A stretch of 51,500 nt of DNA from Bacteroidales bacterium KA00344 (GCA_001552765.1 KQ959480.1:55434-106933); one strand, 5' to 3'. Counted from the first letter of the stretch, positions 36,331-46,595 are shown. Notes: generated by a model from the sequence alone, not told the origin. Numbers and translations are program-made.

Positions 36331-36473
36331 GACAACATGGCTACAGAAAAAAGAAGATGATTTTGCAGAATAAACGTATTTCTTTGTTCATAATCGTGGA
36401 AAAAGAAACTTAGAATGAAACTTTTGGAACATCGTTTATTGGTGAAGAAAAACTTACATCATACGATGAAAAA

Positions 36474-36544
36474 GCGGAAGCGATGCAGTTGGAAAAGTGC
36501 CATAAAATTTCTGAAAAACACTTGTCTTGCTGCATCGCCTCCGC
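36474..36544 (-). terminator. Terminator of the susC-to-GH5 operon
   Basis: 15-nt arms (36474-36488 and 36530-36544, 14 of 15 paired) enclose a 41-nt loop that itself pairs AAGTG with CACTT. On the minus strand TTTTT follows. It lies 21 nt after the GH5 stop. Confidence 0.65.
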
Positions 36545-36565
36545 ACTAATGTGTGCTTTTTGAAG

Positions 36566-38026
36566 TTATCTTACCACAACTTTTCTCCCTTTATACACGT
36601 ACACTCCCTTACCCAATGAAACATCCCGTAAACTCGCCACATTGAAAGCAACCAACCGACCACACACGTCGTAAACGGTAGCAGGGACCTTAGCTCTGTC
36701 CTCAACCTGCATAACGCCACTGGTGGTAGAGGGTTTGGGATAAATGGCGTTGTAGGCTGTTCGCCCGGACTTGTCACCGTCGAAGATGCCTTCATACACG
36801 GTTGCATCGTTGATAGAGACAGCAGAGCGATTGAAGATCGTCATGTTGGGGCGTCCCAAATTGTTAGTGTCCCAAACGAAAGGGATAATACCGGCCTCAT
36901 AGGCATACTGCGTTGAGAAGCCATACCAATATTTTACGCTCTCATCGTGCTTGGCTTGCGTTCCTTCGGTGGGAGGTATGGTCCTGTGGTTACAGCCATA
37001 TTCTCCCAAGATAATTGGGTAACCCTTGTCCACGAAGTTGGTTTTCAACTCTTGCATGGCAGTCTGAATCGCCACACGCTGGGCATCAGGCACCACACGG
37101 CTGGCAGAAACACGCTTCGGAGCGTGACCGGCCCAATAATACCACACCTTGCCCCAGTCGGCGTCTTCGCTCATGCCGCAAAACTGAAATGGGTCGTAAT
37201 GGTGAACTTCGAGCATCAGGCGATTGTCGGCACTATCGCTTAATTTTGTGATGTCGAAATACTTATTGGTCCTCCCAAAGTTGGTTAATGGCCCCTGAAC
37301 AACCAGCACCCTGTTCGCGTTATTGCCACCCGTAGCACGCACGGCGTCGATAAACACCTGCTCGTATTCCTGCAAACGCGACACGAAACCCACGAGTTTA
37401 TCGTTCTCTCCGTATTGGTCGAACATCAGGTTTCCCGTTGCTTCGGGACTGGCAGTTCCCACACCCGGCTCGTTGAAACCGGCGAAGAGCAGGCGCTGGT
37501 CGTAGTCTTTAAATGCGTTGGCTATATTGGTCCAGAGTTTGCGCAACTGTTCTTTCTTGGCCGCCACATCCGCCCCGGTGGTAAATCCGTCGTGTTCCAG
37601 CCACCCGCCATCCCAATGGTCGTTGAGTACCACGTAGAGATTGGCCTCCATGCAATAGTCCACAATCTCTTTTACACGAGCCATCCATGCCTCATCAATC
37701 GTCATGGACGCTCTGTCGGTGATGTGCCCCATCACCCAGGAAGCAGGCAGGCGCACACTGTTGAATCCGCTTTGTTTGATAAAGCTGATGAATTCGCGCG
37801 TGGTCCGGGTGCCTTGCCAGGCTGTCTCTGTGCCCACTCCACCGTTGTTTGTAAAGACATGGGCACTATTCCCAGCTTCGAGAGTGTTGCCCAAATTCCA
37901 GCCCGGTGCCATATAATGGGCAAGTTCACCGGCCGTGAGGTCCATTTTCGTGATTCTGGGATTATCCTGTGCGTGTAGAGAGAACAGCGTGAAGGACAGA
38001 AATACGGTACAAAATATTTTTTTCAT
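36566..38026 (-). CDS. Glycoside hydrolase family 5 endoglucanase (GH5_4-like), T9SS-type tail
   Basis: A protein of 486 aa with a Sec signal peptide (MKKIFCTVFLSFTLFSLHAQ) without a lipobox. The GH5 barrel opens MAPGWNLGNTLEAGN, as in subfamily 4 endo-xyloglucanases/cellulases. The acid/base Glu is in FAGFNEPGVG (near 185), the nucleophile Glu in PIILGEYGCNHR (near 341), and FVWDTNN closes the cleft. The last 45 residues (VYDVCGRLVAF...LGKGVYVYKGRKVVVR) resemble a type IX secretion C-terminal sorting domain. It should cut the beta-1,4-glucan backbone outside the cell. It is the last gene of the susC operon. Confidence 0.92.
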   Translation of the reverse strand: MKKIFCTVFLSFTLFSLHAQDNPRITKMDLTAGELAHYMAPGWNLGNTLEAGNSAHVFTNNGGVGTETAWQGTRTTREFISFIKQSGFNSVRLPASWVMGHITDRASMTIDEAWMARVKEIVDYCMEANLYVVLNDHWDGGWLEHDGFTTGADVAAKKEQLRKLWTNIANAFKDYDQRLLFAGFNEPGVGTASPEATGNLMFDQYGENDKLVGFVSRLQEYEQVFIDAVRATGGNNANRVLVVQGPLTNFGRTNKYFDITKLSDSADNRLMLEVHHYDPFQFCGMSEDADWGKVWYYWAGHAPKRVSASRVVPDAQRVAIQTAMQELKTNFVDKGYPIILGEYGCNHRTIPPTEGTQAKHDESVKYWYGFSTQYAYEAGIIPFVWDTNNLGRPNMTIFNRSAVSINDATVYEGIFDGDKSGRTAYNAIYPKPSTTSGVMQVEDRAKVPATVYDVCGRLVAFNVASLRDVSLGKGVYVYKGRKVVVR

Positions 38027-38089
38027 AATCTGCGTTTTATAAACAAAAAGGAAGACAGGGGACTCACAGGAGTCCCATCGATTAGCAGC

Positions 38090-39754
38090 CTACTCTACAT
38101 TAACATCAAGTTTGATACCTAACAGTTCCACCTTCACTTTGGAAGGATCTATAAGGTTGACAGCCAACTGTTTAATATCAACACAGAATACGGCTGCCCC
38201 TTCGGCTGCAGCCCCATTTGTCTCCATCCATACGGTGTAAGTGCCGTCACCGGTTACGTTGGCGTCATATTTGTCGCCCTTCAGCGCAGACCAATGGGAA
38301 GGCTCCCATGAAGCCGCTGCATATTCCAGCCCGGCAATGTTGCTCTTGGGCGCATCTGCCTTGTAATTGTCGTTCAAACCAGATATTTTGAATGTGACAA
38401 CCATGTTCCGGCTGAATTTTACCGCACTCGGATCGATAACGGAATTGCCTTTGGTCGTTCCGTACTCGCTGTAGATTTCAATGCGAATATTGCCGTTATT
38501 CTCCAAATCGCCTATTGCAAGCTTGCCGGTTTCACCCGGTTTCAGTTCGGCGTATGGGCGCACCGTTCTTAGGGCAATGCCATAGTTGCGCAACGAGTTG
38601 CCGTTTTTCACGACACCGTTGTCATCGAATGTCAGCGTGTTAGCATAATCTTTATTCACCTGACTCACGGTACCGGTCCAATAAAATCCCTTTCCGTCGT
38701 CAATGGTTTCCTTGCCATTGCGGTAGCCTGTGTAGGGCAGGAAAATGGAATTGCCGTTGGCAGCCGTGAAACGTACACCTTTCACACCGTTTCGAGTTTC
38801 TATTTTCTTGGTGGTCTTGGCTATGAGTTCCTTCACCTGTTCGAGAGTGGGCATGGCGCTCAACATGGGCGATGATCCGTCTATCTCCACACTGTTGGTG
38901 ATGTCAAACTCAGTATCTGCAATATCCTGTGAGGGATAGTCGCCGAGATTTTTGGAGTACAATTCACCCGAACGGTCGCCATAGCCAAAGCGTGTACCCA
39001 CTTCCTGCTCCTGCTCCGCGCCAAGGTTGTACTTGGCCCACAGCACGCTCAGTCCGAGATCAACATATTCCATCTCCTGCTTCTTGGTGGTAAAGTTCTT
39101 CACTTCGCCCAAAACATAACCATTGCCCACCTTTACGTAAGACATATAATGATAGGTTGCTCCGGGCAACAAACCGTTCACCGTGCCCACTTGATAATCG
39201 GGGCCTTCCATGAGTTTGTCGACATCCTGAGTTAAACCCACCTTGATACCCTTTTCTGCAGATGCCAATCCGTTGAGCCCGGCAAAGTCGGCCGCAAGGG
39301 TTGCTTTGGTATAGCTCACATCGGAAGCCACGCCGGTAGTAGCCGTAGCATTGGTTGTGGTGAACTGCTTCACGTCGCCATACTTATAGACACGGTCCTG
39401 CAAGCAAACATACGTGGCATAATAGTAGGTAACACCCGTTGTGAGACCAGTGATCGTAGTACTTACCGTGTCGTTTCGGTAACTGCCCACCACTCTTGTA
39501 CCGCCTTGCGTGGGGTTTGTCGCCGTGCCATATACCACTCCAACCTCGTAAGAATTGGAAGCGGCAGCACTCAAATCCTTTACAATGCCTTCTGCAATGG
39601 CTGCACTGACAGCCGTAACAACGGCATCGCCGGTATTGATTTCAGTGACAATCGGCATTGTAGCTGCAGAATAGTTGTCATCGTCATCGGAACAGGCAGT
39701 AAACATAACGCCTGCCGCCAGCAACATCATGCCTGATAAATATTTTAGTTTCAT
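38090..39754 (-). CDS. Surface glycan-binding lipoprotein with FnIII-like and FISUMP-like domains
   Basis: A protein of 554 aa with a lipobox (VMFTAC, Cys 20) followed by an acidic SDDDD stretch, typical of the surface lipoprotein export signal in Bacteroidetes. Two fibronectin III-like domains (about 33-130 and 135-225, each with a GATYHY or GVTYYY motif) precede a domain starting EYVDLGLSVLWAKYNLGA (about 228-400) that resembles the Fibrobacter-major-paralogue/FISUMP fold. A C-terminal beta-rich domain (about 405-554) may bind glycan. It sits between another surface protein and the GH5, which suggests polymer capture. The exact ligand is not shown by sequence. Confidence 0.75.
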   Translation of the reverse strand: MKLKYLSGMMLLAAGVMFTACSDDDDNYSAATMPIVTEINTGDAVVTAVSAAIAEGIVKDLSAAASNSYEVGVVYGTATNPTQGGTRVVGSYRNDTVSTTITGLTTGVTYYYATYVCLQDRVYKYGDVKQFTTTNATATTGVASDVSYTKATLAADFAGLNGLASAEKGIKVGLTQDVDKLMEGPDYQVGTVNGLLPGATYHYMSYVKVGNGYVLGEVKNFTTKKQEMEYVDLGLSVLWAKYNLGAEQEQEVGTRFGYGDRSGELYSKNLGDYPSQDIADTEFDITNSVEIDGSSPMLSAMPTLEQVKELIAKTTKKIETRNGVKGVRFTAANGNSIFLPYTGYRNGKETIDDGKGFYWTGTVSQVNKDYANTLTFDDNGVVKNGNSLRNYGIALRTVRPYAELKPGETGKLAIGDLENNGNIRIEIYSEYGTTKGNSVIDPSAVKFSRNMVVTFKISGLNDNYKADAPKSNIAGLEYAAASWEPSHWSALKGDKYDANVTGDGTYTVWMETNGAAAEGAAVFCVDIKQLAVNLIDPSKVKVELLGIKLDVNVE

Positions 39755-39826
39755 AGTTTCTATTCTTTAAGTATTGATTTTAGTAATCAGTTTGACGGCC
39801 CGGCACCGCCGGGTCTGTCACTCGCT

Positions 39827-41659
39827 CTACCTTCTCCTCCTGATGGTCTTATGAGCCTTAGCGTCTTCAGTAATGAAAGGCGTGCCATTGTCCATTTTCA
39901 CTCCGATGGTTACAGCAATTGTAGATGTAAACGCGTATTTCGAGGCACCACCGGCTGTAGCTCCCCAAGGGTTGAGGATGTAGCGGCGGGCTGCATTGGG
40001 ACCGTCGTCTCCAACTCCTCTGTCGATCAACGCGTCGTCGAAAGTCACGGAGGTGCCATCCACCTTGATATCCTTGATGACAACATCACAGTTGGGATGG
40101 GTTTTGAGAATCTTCACTACATCGATATACATACCGTAGGGTGAGGCACTTGGTGTGGTAAGCGTCAGCGTATAGTCACCATCGGTACCGTCGGTAACAA
40201 ACACTGGCTCGCTTTCCTGCGCATTCCAGTCTGTATCAAAGAAATGAAGAGTAGCCTTGAAAGTCTTTTTCGCCCCGGCACGTACAACTTCAAACTTATA
40301 GCCCATGTATTGATAGAACTTACCCTGATCGTCAAACTCCTTGCTGCCCCATACGATAGAGCTTAATGCTCCCGTCTGCGCATCGCAATTCTCGGCTTCG
40401 GAGAAGCCCATGATGCGCATCGTACCGTCTGAGTTGGCTTTGAACACGGCACGGCCGTTGGCCGAGAGCTTAAGTTCGGGCAGTGCAGGCGTGAAAGTAT
40501 AGATGCCGTCTGTGCTCAGCGTGTAGCGGCCCTCGTGTGTTTTCGAATCGAAATCCGTGAGGGTATAGGTGTTGTTACCACTGTTGAGCGTGATTGTCAT
40601 GTCCTCCAAGTTGTTGTTGGGAGCTACGCTTGTAACTCCCTTTGCAGAGCCATCCTTGTTATACCAGTCGAACCCCGTGAGCTTATAGGTGATCATCTTG
40701 TCGTTCTTGGGAGTCACGAAGTCCATCCAATTTTCTGCCAACGTGGGGAAAGCCTCTACTTCAGGAGCCTCGTAATTGTCGGCATACTCCTTGGAAACAA
40801 AGTTGAAACACAACCACCACTCGCCTTCTCCGGATGTCTTTGGATTGCGGAGCACACACAGACGAAGCTGATTCTCGGTCAGTGTGATGATGCGGATATT
40901 GGTCTTCCACCCCGCATCGTCTTCCATCTTGTTCCAATTGGGAGAGTGGAGCAGTTGGCAATCGGTCAGGTTAAGACGCGCATTGTTGGTGTCGATGAGA
41001 TACGATCCGGAGGCCTCAACAGATGTTCCGTCGGGTGCTACAGTCGTGGTTTTGATATGGGCACCGTCCTTCAGGTCGAACGTCATGCTGCTCTTGGTAA
41101 AGTTTCCGGTGTTGTCCTGAAAACTTCCTTCAGGTTCCCAGTTGGGCGTAAAGTTGTTGAATCCGGCAGGTGTAGACGGGTCGCCATAGGCTATATCGCC
41201 TGCAGCAAGTCCGTATGCTCCCGTGTCGGGAATCCACGTCTTCGACTGCCCCACGCCACCCGTGAGCAACGTGTAAAGCTCATTGTCTACAAAGCCTGCA
41301 TAGAAGTTATCAATCTTGAAGGTCACAGGCTCGCTATATACCACGCCACCACGTGTCTCCACGCCAAACTCCACCTCGTAAGTACCGGGGAACGGCATGT
41401 TCAGTTCCACCTCTCGTTCGTTTGACCGTCCTTGCGGATGCACCCATGTCACCTGGTATTTGTCTGCCATCAGGCTCTTGAGATACACAATGTTGGGATT
41501 GTTGCTATCGTGGGTGATGGTGAAAGCTGTACCTTCAACCAAATCGGCCGGCGTAACGTCCTTGTCTCCCAAATCGTAACTATCCGGCGAGCAAGCCGAC
41601 ATACCCAACAGCACCATCGCCGTGGCGGCCAAACTATATAAATATTTCTTGATTTTCAT
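39827..41659 (-). CDS. Surface glycan-binding lipoprotein of the PUL (SGBP-like)
   Basis: A protein of 610 aa with a lipobox (LLGMSAC, Cys 23). A PKD-like Ig domain (about 45-115: YQVTWVHPQGRSNEREVELNMPFPGTYEVEFGVETRGG) is followed by a large beta-rich region. The latter holds WIPDTGAYGLAAGDIAYG (near 170) and repeated lipocalin-like strands (SGSYLIDTNNARLNL, HEGRYTLSTDGIYTF). It directly follows susD (31 nt gap), the usual place for a surface glycan-binding protein. It ends in the basic string KTIRRRR. The ligand is inferred to be the PUL polymer. Confidence 0.75.
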   Translation of the reverse strand: MKIKKYLYSLAATAMVLLGMSACSPDSYDLGDKDVTPADLVEGTAFTITHDSNNPNIVYLKSLMADKYQVTWVHPQGRSNEREVELNMPFPGTYEVEFGVETRGGVVYSEPVTFKIDNFYAGFVDNELYTLLTGGVGQSKTWIPDTGAYGLAAGDIAYGDPSTPAGFNNFTPNWEPEGSFQDNTGNFTKSSMTFDLKDGAHIKTTTVAPDGTSVEASGSYLIDTNNARLNLTDCQLLHSPNWNKMEDDAGWKTNIRIITLTENQLRLCVLRNPKTSGEGEWWLCFNFVSKEYADNYEAPEVEAFPTLAENWMDFVTPKNDKMITYKLTGFDWYNKDGSAKGVTSVAPNNNLEDMTITLNSGNNTYTLTDFDSKTHEGRYTLSTDGIYTFTPALPELKLSANGRAVFKANSDGTMRIMGFSEAENCDAQTGALSSIVWGSKEFDDQGKFYQYMGYKFEVVRAGAKKTFKATLHFFDTDWNAQESEPVFVTDGTDGDYTLTLTTPSASPYGMYIDVVKILKTHPNCDVVIKDIKVDGTSVTFDDALIDRGVGDDGPNAARRYILNPWGATAGGASKYAFTSTIAVTIGVKMDNGTPFITEDAKAHKTIRRRR

Positions 41660-41690
41660 AATATTGTTTTTTAATCTTGTTTGCCCATCA

Positions 41691-43397
41691 TTACCAACCT
41701 GGGTTTTGTTTCAATACATTATTCGAAAGGGTTATCTGGTTGTGGGGGATCTGGCACAGTCCGTTTTTGGCCTTGATATTGGCCGCCTTGACGGTTACAG
41801 TTGCTTCCACTCCACCGTTGGTGACGGTCGTTGTGCCTGAAATGGCATCAGCGGCTACATCGATTCCCTGACGCAACAAATCGTAATAGCGAATGCCTTC
41901 GAAAGCAAACTCCAGACGACGCTCCTTCATAATGTTCTGTTTGTTGGCCGCAACCTGCTTGTAATCACTGCTCAATTTGCCGTCTTTATCGGTATAAGCC
42001 CTTTGCCGTACCATATCCATATACTTCTGTGCGCTACTGCTGCCCAATTCCGCAGCCATGAGCAGCACATCGGCATAACGCAGAATGATGACGTCCTGCC
42101 ACTGTCCGGTCATAGCGTTGCCGGGAGCCCCCCACAGCACGGGGAGCGGAGTGCAGTCTGTGGTAGCCATTGGCGTATATTTCTTAACATAGTAACCTGT
42201 GTATTCGCGCTGGTCACCGATACACTTTTCCTTAAAGTTTTCTTTCCGGCTTATACCTTCTTTGTTGATATCTATGATAGAAGCCGCCAAGCGTTGGTCA
42301 CCCTTTCCGTAAGCCGCCACCAAGTTAGGATTCACAGTACAGATGCCCCAACCATAGCCGTAGGGTGAACAGTCTATAGCCTGAACGCCGCGAATGCCAA
42401 GATTGATAAGCCATCGGTTACCATCATTGTTGCCATTGTAATCCTGCGTATAATTGCATTTCATGGAAACAATGAACTCACTGTTACCGGGACCTGCATA
42501 GGTTGTGTTGGCAAGCCATTCCTCATAGGTGCCATTGGCAGCCGCGTCAAGTGCATTGCTGGCCGATGCGGGCCACAGGTTCCTGAACTGAGGTATCAAG
42601 GCAAACTCGTTGCTGGCAATAATATCCTCACAGGCTTTCAGGGCTTCTGCCTTAGTGCAACCTGCTGGCTCCTTGCCAAAGCGTCCATTGTAATAAAGAT
42701 AGGCACGGGCAAGAATGCCCTTGGCGCCATAGGCGGTAATATGACCATCGTTGCTGGCAGCGTTGGCTTTAGGATAAGCATCAGCTGGAATGTTCTCAGC
42801 GGCATATTTCAAGTCTGAGAAAATCAATTCATACACCTCATCGGGAGTTGCCTGAGGAGTGTTTTCCGCGCTTGGCTCAGTGAGCAACGGAACGTTCTCA
42901 AACATTCGCACCAAGTCGAAATAGCACAATGCTCGAAGCGCACGTGCTTCACCAATATAGCGTTGTTTCAGTGTAGAATCTTTCCAAGCAATGTTGTCTT
43001 GGCGCGTAATCAACTCGTTGCAACGATCAATCGCTACATAATAAGCTTTCCAATCATACTCCCAAAGGTTAGTATAAGACGGAGCCTTGCTTTGGTCAAA
43101 CTGATCAACAACGTCATAGTTGGGGGCATCATTCTGTCCTGCGCCGGCAAGACACTCATCTGACTGCATGATGGAAGACATGACAAGCGGAATGCTTCCG
43201 TTAGAAGTGGTCTCGCGCCAACCGGCATAACAGCCAATCAATGCACGCCACGCATCGCTCTCTGTCTTGTAGAAAGTCTCGGTATTCGATTCCGTTTTGC
43301 TTTCCACATCGAGGAAACTGTCAGCGCAAGAGGTCATCAGCGCACTACTCGCCATTAGTATTCCTGGTATCATTATATTTAATTTCTTCATTTTCAT
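41691..43397 (-). CDS. SusD/RagB-family nutrient-binding outer-membrane lipoprotein
   Basis: A protein of 568 aa. A lipobox (LMTSC, Cys about 24) is followed by ADSFLDVESKTESNTETFYKTESDAWRALIGCY, the standard SusD N-terminus. TPR-like helices include ALRALCYFDLVRMFENVPLLTEPS (near 148) and YDLLRQGID (near 505), and the C-terminus is LCQIPHNQITLSNNVLKQNPGW. It forms the lid over the SusC barrel and binds oligosaccharides for import. It starts 33 nt after susC and is co-transcribed. Confidence 0.96.
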   Translation of the reverse strand: MKMKKLNIMIPGILMASSALMTSCADSFLDVESKTESNTETFYKTESDAWRALIGCYAGWRETTSNGSIPLVMSSIMQSDECLAGAGQNDAPNYDVVDQFDQSKAPSYTNLWEYDWKAYYVAIDRCNELITRQDNIAWKDSTLKQRYIGEARALRALCYFDLVRMFENVPLLTEPSAENTPQATPDEVYELIFSDLKYAAENIPADAYPKANAASNDGHITAYGAKGILARAYLYYNGRFGKEPAGCTKAEALKACEDIIASNEFALIPQFRNLWPASASNALDAAANGTYEEWLANTTYAGPGNSEFIVSMKCNYTQDYNGNNDGNRWLINLGIRGVQAIDCSPYGYGWGICTVNPNLVAAYGKGDQRLAASIIDINKEGISRKENFKEKCIGDQREYTGYYVKKYTPMATTDCTPLPVLWGAPGNAMTGQWQDVIILRYADVLLMAAELGSSSAQKYMDMVRQRAYTDKDGKLSSDYKQVAANKQNIMKERRLEFAFEGIRYYDLLRQGIDVAADAISGTTTVTNGGVEATVTVKAANIKAKNGLCQIPHNQITLSNNVLKQNPGW

Positions 43398-43430
43398 AAT
43401 CTTAAGGATTTCTTCATACGATAATTACGA

Positions 43431-46400
43431 TTAGAACTTTAGATTCACACCTACGAGGAATGTGCGTGGACGGGGATAATAACCAACGTCTACTCCCGAC
43501 ACCCAAACATCTGTTCCGTATCCTATTTCCGGGTCCATACCGTTATATTTGGTAAAGGTATATGCGTTCTGAACTTGGAAATACAACCGGGCTTGAGAAA
43601 CAAAGCTCAGCTTCATGAGTTTGGCGAAGTCGTAGCCTAAGGTAATATTGGAAATACGAAGATAGTCGCCATCGTGAATATAAAGGTCTGAGAACATCCA
43701 GTTCACATTGGTTTCCGTTACGCGCGGCATAAAGTTTGAAGTGCCTTCACCTGTCCAACGGTCGAGGATAGCAGTGGTATAGTTAGCCTTTGTGTTGGCA
43801 TGGTTGCGATAACTCTGCACAATCTGATGACCGGCAGCACCATTTGCCGTCAAGGCAAAGTCGAAATCCTTGTAGAAAAGCGCCACATTGAATCCAAACG
43901 TTACGTCCGGAATGCCGTTGCCGAGGTCCACTTTGTCTGCCTCTCCAATTTGTCCATCGTGATTGATATCATAATATTTCACGTCGCCGGGCACAACGTT
44001 CGCACCCTGAAGCACACCGTTTCCGGCTGCTATCCAGTCGTCAATTTCTTGCTGGTTTTGAAAGATGCCAGCCGTTTTGTAACCCCAGAAGTAACCGATA
44101 GCGTGTCCGTTTTCTGCGCGATAGAACTCTTCGCTATTGTCGTAGAGCATATTGGAAGCGCCGTGAATAATACCATCCTTAGTAGGAATATTGCCCACCT
44201 CGTTGTGGTTGTAGGCCATATTTGCTCCGACCTGATAGCGGAAGTCTTTGCCTATATTGTTATTCCATGTGAGATTTAACTCAAAACCATAGTTCTTTAC
44301 ATCACCACCGTTGATAAATGGTGCACCAGTTCCTGCCGTGTCAGGGATTGGAGCCACGATGAGCCAGTCTTTTGTGGTTTTCCAATACCAATCGAAATTG
44401 ATACCCAAATGACTATGAAGCAACAAAGCGTCAATACCGAGGTTGGTCTGCTCAGAGGTTTCCCACGTAAGGTCGGGGTTGGAAAGACGGCTGGGATAAG
44501 CTCCCCAATTGGCATTTTGAGCACCTGCACCCAGTCCCGTACCAAAGTTATAATGGGTGTTTGTCGATGTAATGGGTGAGAGATACTGATAGTTAGCTAT
44601 GTTCTGGTTTCCCACCTGCCCCCAACTGGCACGCAGTTTCAGGAAGTCGAGCCACGAAGTTGTAGGCTCCATGAACTTCTCATTGCTGATGGTCCACCCT
44701 GCACTGACAGAGGGGAAATAACCGAAACGATGGCCTTTAGCAAATCTGGAACTGCCATCTGCACGCAGCGTGGCGTTCACCATATAGGTTTCTTTCCAAT
44801 CCCATCCTACACGACCAAAGTATGAAACCGTACGGCTCTCATCGTGGGGAGCTCCTGAGATAGATATTCCGTTGTCCGTACTGCTGCCCGTGGCGTTGCT
44901 CAAGTAGGCATGCTTCCAGTCGTCATAACCTTCCTTCAGATAGCCGTTGGCAGCATAGAGAGACGTTCCCTCATATCTGGAACTTTCCATACCCAGCAAA
45001 GCATTGAACGCATGGTCACCAACATTCCAATTATAGCTTAACGTATTGGTCCATGTCATGGCAAAGCCGTGTCCCATAGACTGGCTCACACTGGTTTTGG
45101 TCTCCTGAAAATCATAAGGCGACAGCTTGTAGATCGGTGAGAAACTGCGATATTCGCTCGTACTGTACACTGTTCCCAACTGTGTGCGGAACTTGAGATT
45201 TTGAATGGGTTCCAACTCCGCAAAAATGTTTCCGGTGAAGTTTACCGATCGATCTTCATTTTGATTATTAAGCATCATGCTTCCGTAGGGGTTTCCTTGC
45301 TCCTGCCAATAATCATTATCGGATGTGTCATAATAGGGCACATTGTATGTATTATGCCCATAAATGGGGATAAGGGGCACTGAAGCAAAAGCACCGCGAA
45401 GGGAGTTATTGTATTGGTTGCCTACGCGTATGCCATGCGTCTTCTTGTAGACCATGCCAATCTGCTCGCCTATTTTCAAGAAACTTGCCAGCTTTTGGTC
45501 CGTGTTCAGACGTATGTTGTAACGTTCGTAATTGCTGACATCCTTGCCACCAATAACACCTTCCTGGCTCATATACCCCAGACTCAAGGCGTATGTAGCA
45601 GCTTTTCCACCTCCATTAACACCGAAATTATAGCTCTGTGTCTTGGCATTCTTCTTGAACATAGCGTCCATCCAGTCGGTATCGTAATAGTTTCCGGCCT
45701 CGTCTGTAATAGATTTGAACTTGCTCCAGTCTATGGCACCGTTGCCACTATTCACGCTCTGCTCGTTCATAATCTCCATATATTGATGCCTGTTCAGCAT
45801 ATCTGCCTTTCTCGCTACATTCTGCCAGCCCATATATCCGTCGAAAGATATTTGCGGTTTGCCTTCGCGTCCATGCTTTGTAGTAACCAATACCACACCG
45901 TTGGCAGCCTGCGCACCGTATATGGCCGCCGATGCCGCGTCCTTCAAAACGTCGATACTTTCTATGTCGGCAGGATTAACGGTTGAGATATCGCCACCCA
46001 CTCCATCAATTAAATACAGTGGTCCGGAGTTGCCAATAGTACCCAAACCTCGGATGATTACTTTCATACCGGAGCCCGGCTGTCCCGATTCCGACTGGAT
46101 ATTGACACCCGGTGTCTGTCCCTGCATGGCCTGCAACGGACTTGTTGTGTTCAGTTTGGCAATATCGTCGCCTTTCATCTGGGTTGTCGCTCCGGTAACG
46201 AGCTTCTTTTTCTGAACGCCATACCCGATAACAACCACGTCTTCCAAACTTTGGTTATCTTCGTTAAGTGTCACGTTAATTACATTTTGAGCTCCCACTT
46301 TGATTTGTTGTGTCACAAATCCTATATAAGAGAATGTCAAGGTTTCACCTTCATTGGCATCGACAGAATAATGTCCATCGAGATCAGTCACAGCACCACG

Positions 46401-46595
46401 CTGAGTGCCCAACAACTGAACGCTGACACCAATGAGCGGCTCATTGTCTGATGCCGACACAACCTTACCTGTAATAGTCTTGGCATTGGCCATGCCTGCA
46501 TGAAGAACATTCATTGCCGGGAATAGCAAAAATGCTATAAGGGCAATCTTGCAAAGCACCACCAGCCTGCAATCATTTAGAAATGTTTTTCCCAT
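43431..46595 (-). CDS. SusC/RagA-family TonB-linked outer-membrane transporter
   Basis: A protein of 1054 aa. A signal peptide is followed by a carboxypeptidase-regulatory-like domain (about 40-120: ITGKVVSASDNEPLIGVSVQL), the plug with SusC hallmarks VVIGYGVQKKKLVTGA (near 123) and GPLYLIDGVGGD (near 195), SIDVLKDAASAAIYGAQAANGVVLVTTK, and a 22-strand type barrel ending PRPRTFLVGVNLKF. It imports glycan oligosaccharides using TonB energy in complex with SusD. It is first in the five-gene operon susC-susD-SGBP-SGBP-GH5. Confidence 0.97.
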   Translation of the reverse strand: MGKTFLNDCRLVVLCKIALIAFLLFPAMNVLHAGMANAKTITGKVVSASDNEPLIGVSVQLLGTQRGAVTDLDGHYSVDANEGETLTFSYIGFVTQQIKVGAQNVINVTLNEDNQSLEDVVVIGYGVQKKKLVTGATTQMKGDDIAKLNTTSPLQAMQGQTPGVNIQSESGQPGSGMKVIIRGLGTIGNSGPLYLIDGVGGDISTVNPADIESIDVLKDAASAAIYGAQAANGVVLVTTKHGREGKPQISFDGYMGWQNVARKADMLNRHQYMEIMNEQSVNSGNGAIDWSKFKSITDEAGNYYDTDWMDAMFKKNAKTQSYNFGVNGGGKAATYALSLGYMSQEGVIGGKDVSNYERYNIRLNTDQKLASFLKIGEQIGMVYKKTHGIRVGNQYNNSLRGAFASVPLIPIYGHNTYNVPYYDTSDNDYWQEQGNPYGSMMLNNQNEDRSVNFTGNIFAELEPIQNLKFRTQLGTVYSTSEYRSFSPIYKLSPYDFQETKTSVSQSMGHGFAMTWTNTLSYNWNVGDHAFNALLGMESSRYEGTSLYAANGYLKEGYDDWKHAYLSNATGSSTDNGISISGAPHDESRTVSYFGRVGWDWKETYMVNATLRADGSSRFAKGHRFGYFPSVSAGWTISNEKFMEPTTSWLDFLKLRASWGQVGNQNIANYQYLSPITSTNTHYNFGTGLGAGAQNANWGAYPSRLSNPDLTWETSEQTNLGIDALLLHSHLGINFDWYWKTTKDWLIVAPIPDTAGTGAPFINGGDVKNYGFELNLTWNNNIGKDFRYQVGANMAYNHNEVGNIPTKDGIIHGASNMLYDNSEEFYRAENGHAIGYFWGYKTAGIFQNQQEIDDWIAAGNGVLQGANVVPGDVKYYDINHDGQIGEADKVDLGNGIPDVTFGFNVALFYKDFDFALTANGAAGHQIVQSYRNHANTKANYTTAILDRWTGEGTSNFMPRVTETNVNWMFSDLYIHDGDYLRISNITLGYDFAKLMKLSFVSQARLYFQVQNAYTFTKYNGMDPEIGYGTDVWVSGVDVGYYPRPRTFLVGVNLKF

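Larger units (their letters stand above)
35818..36565. other. Gene-free stretch upstream of the HTCS gene
   Basis: 748 bp with no credible gene. It holds a CCAGT-CGG-ACTGG palindrome and degenerate TCCGAC repeats (35941-35998), the five-unit 22-nt array with a 41-bp palindrome (36216-36330), and the terminator of the susC operon (36474-36544). Confidence 0.7.
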
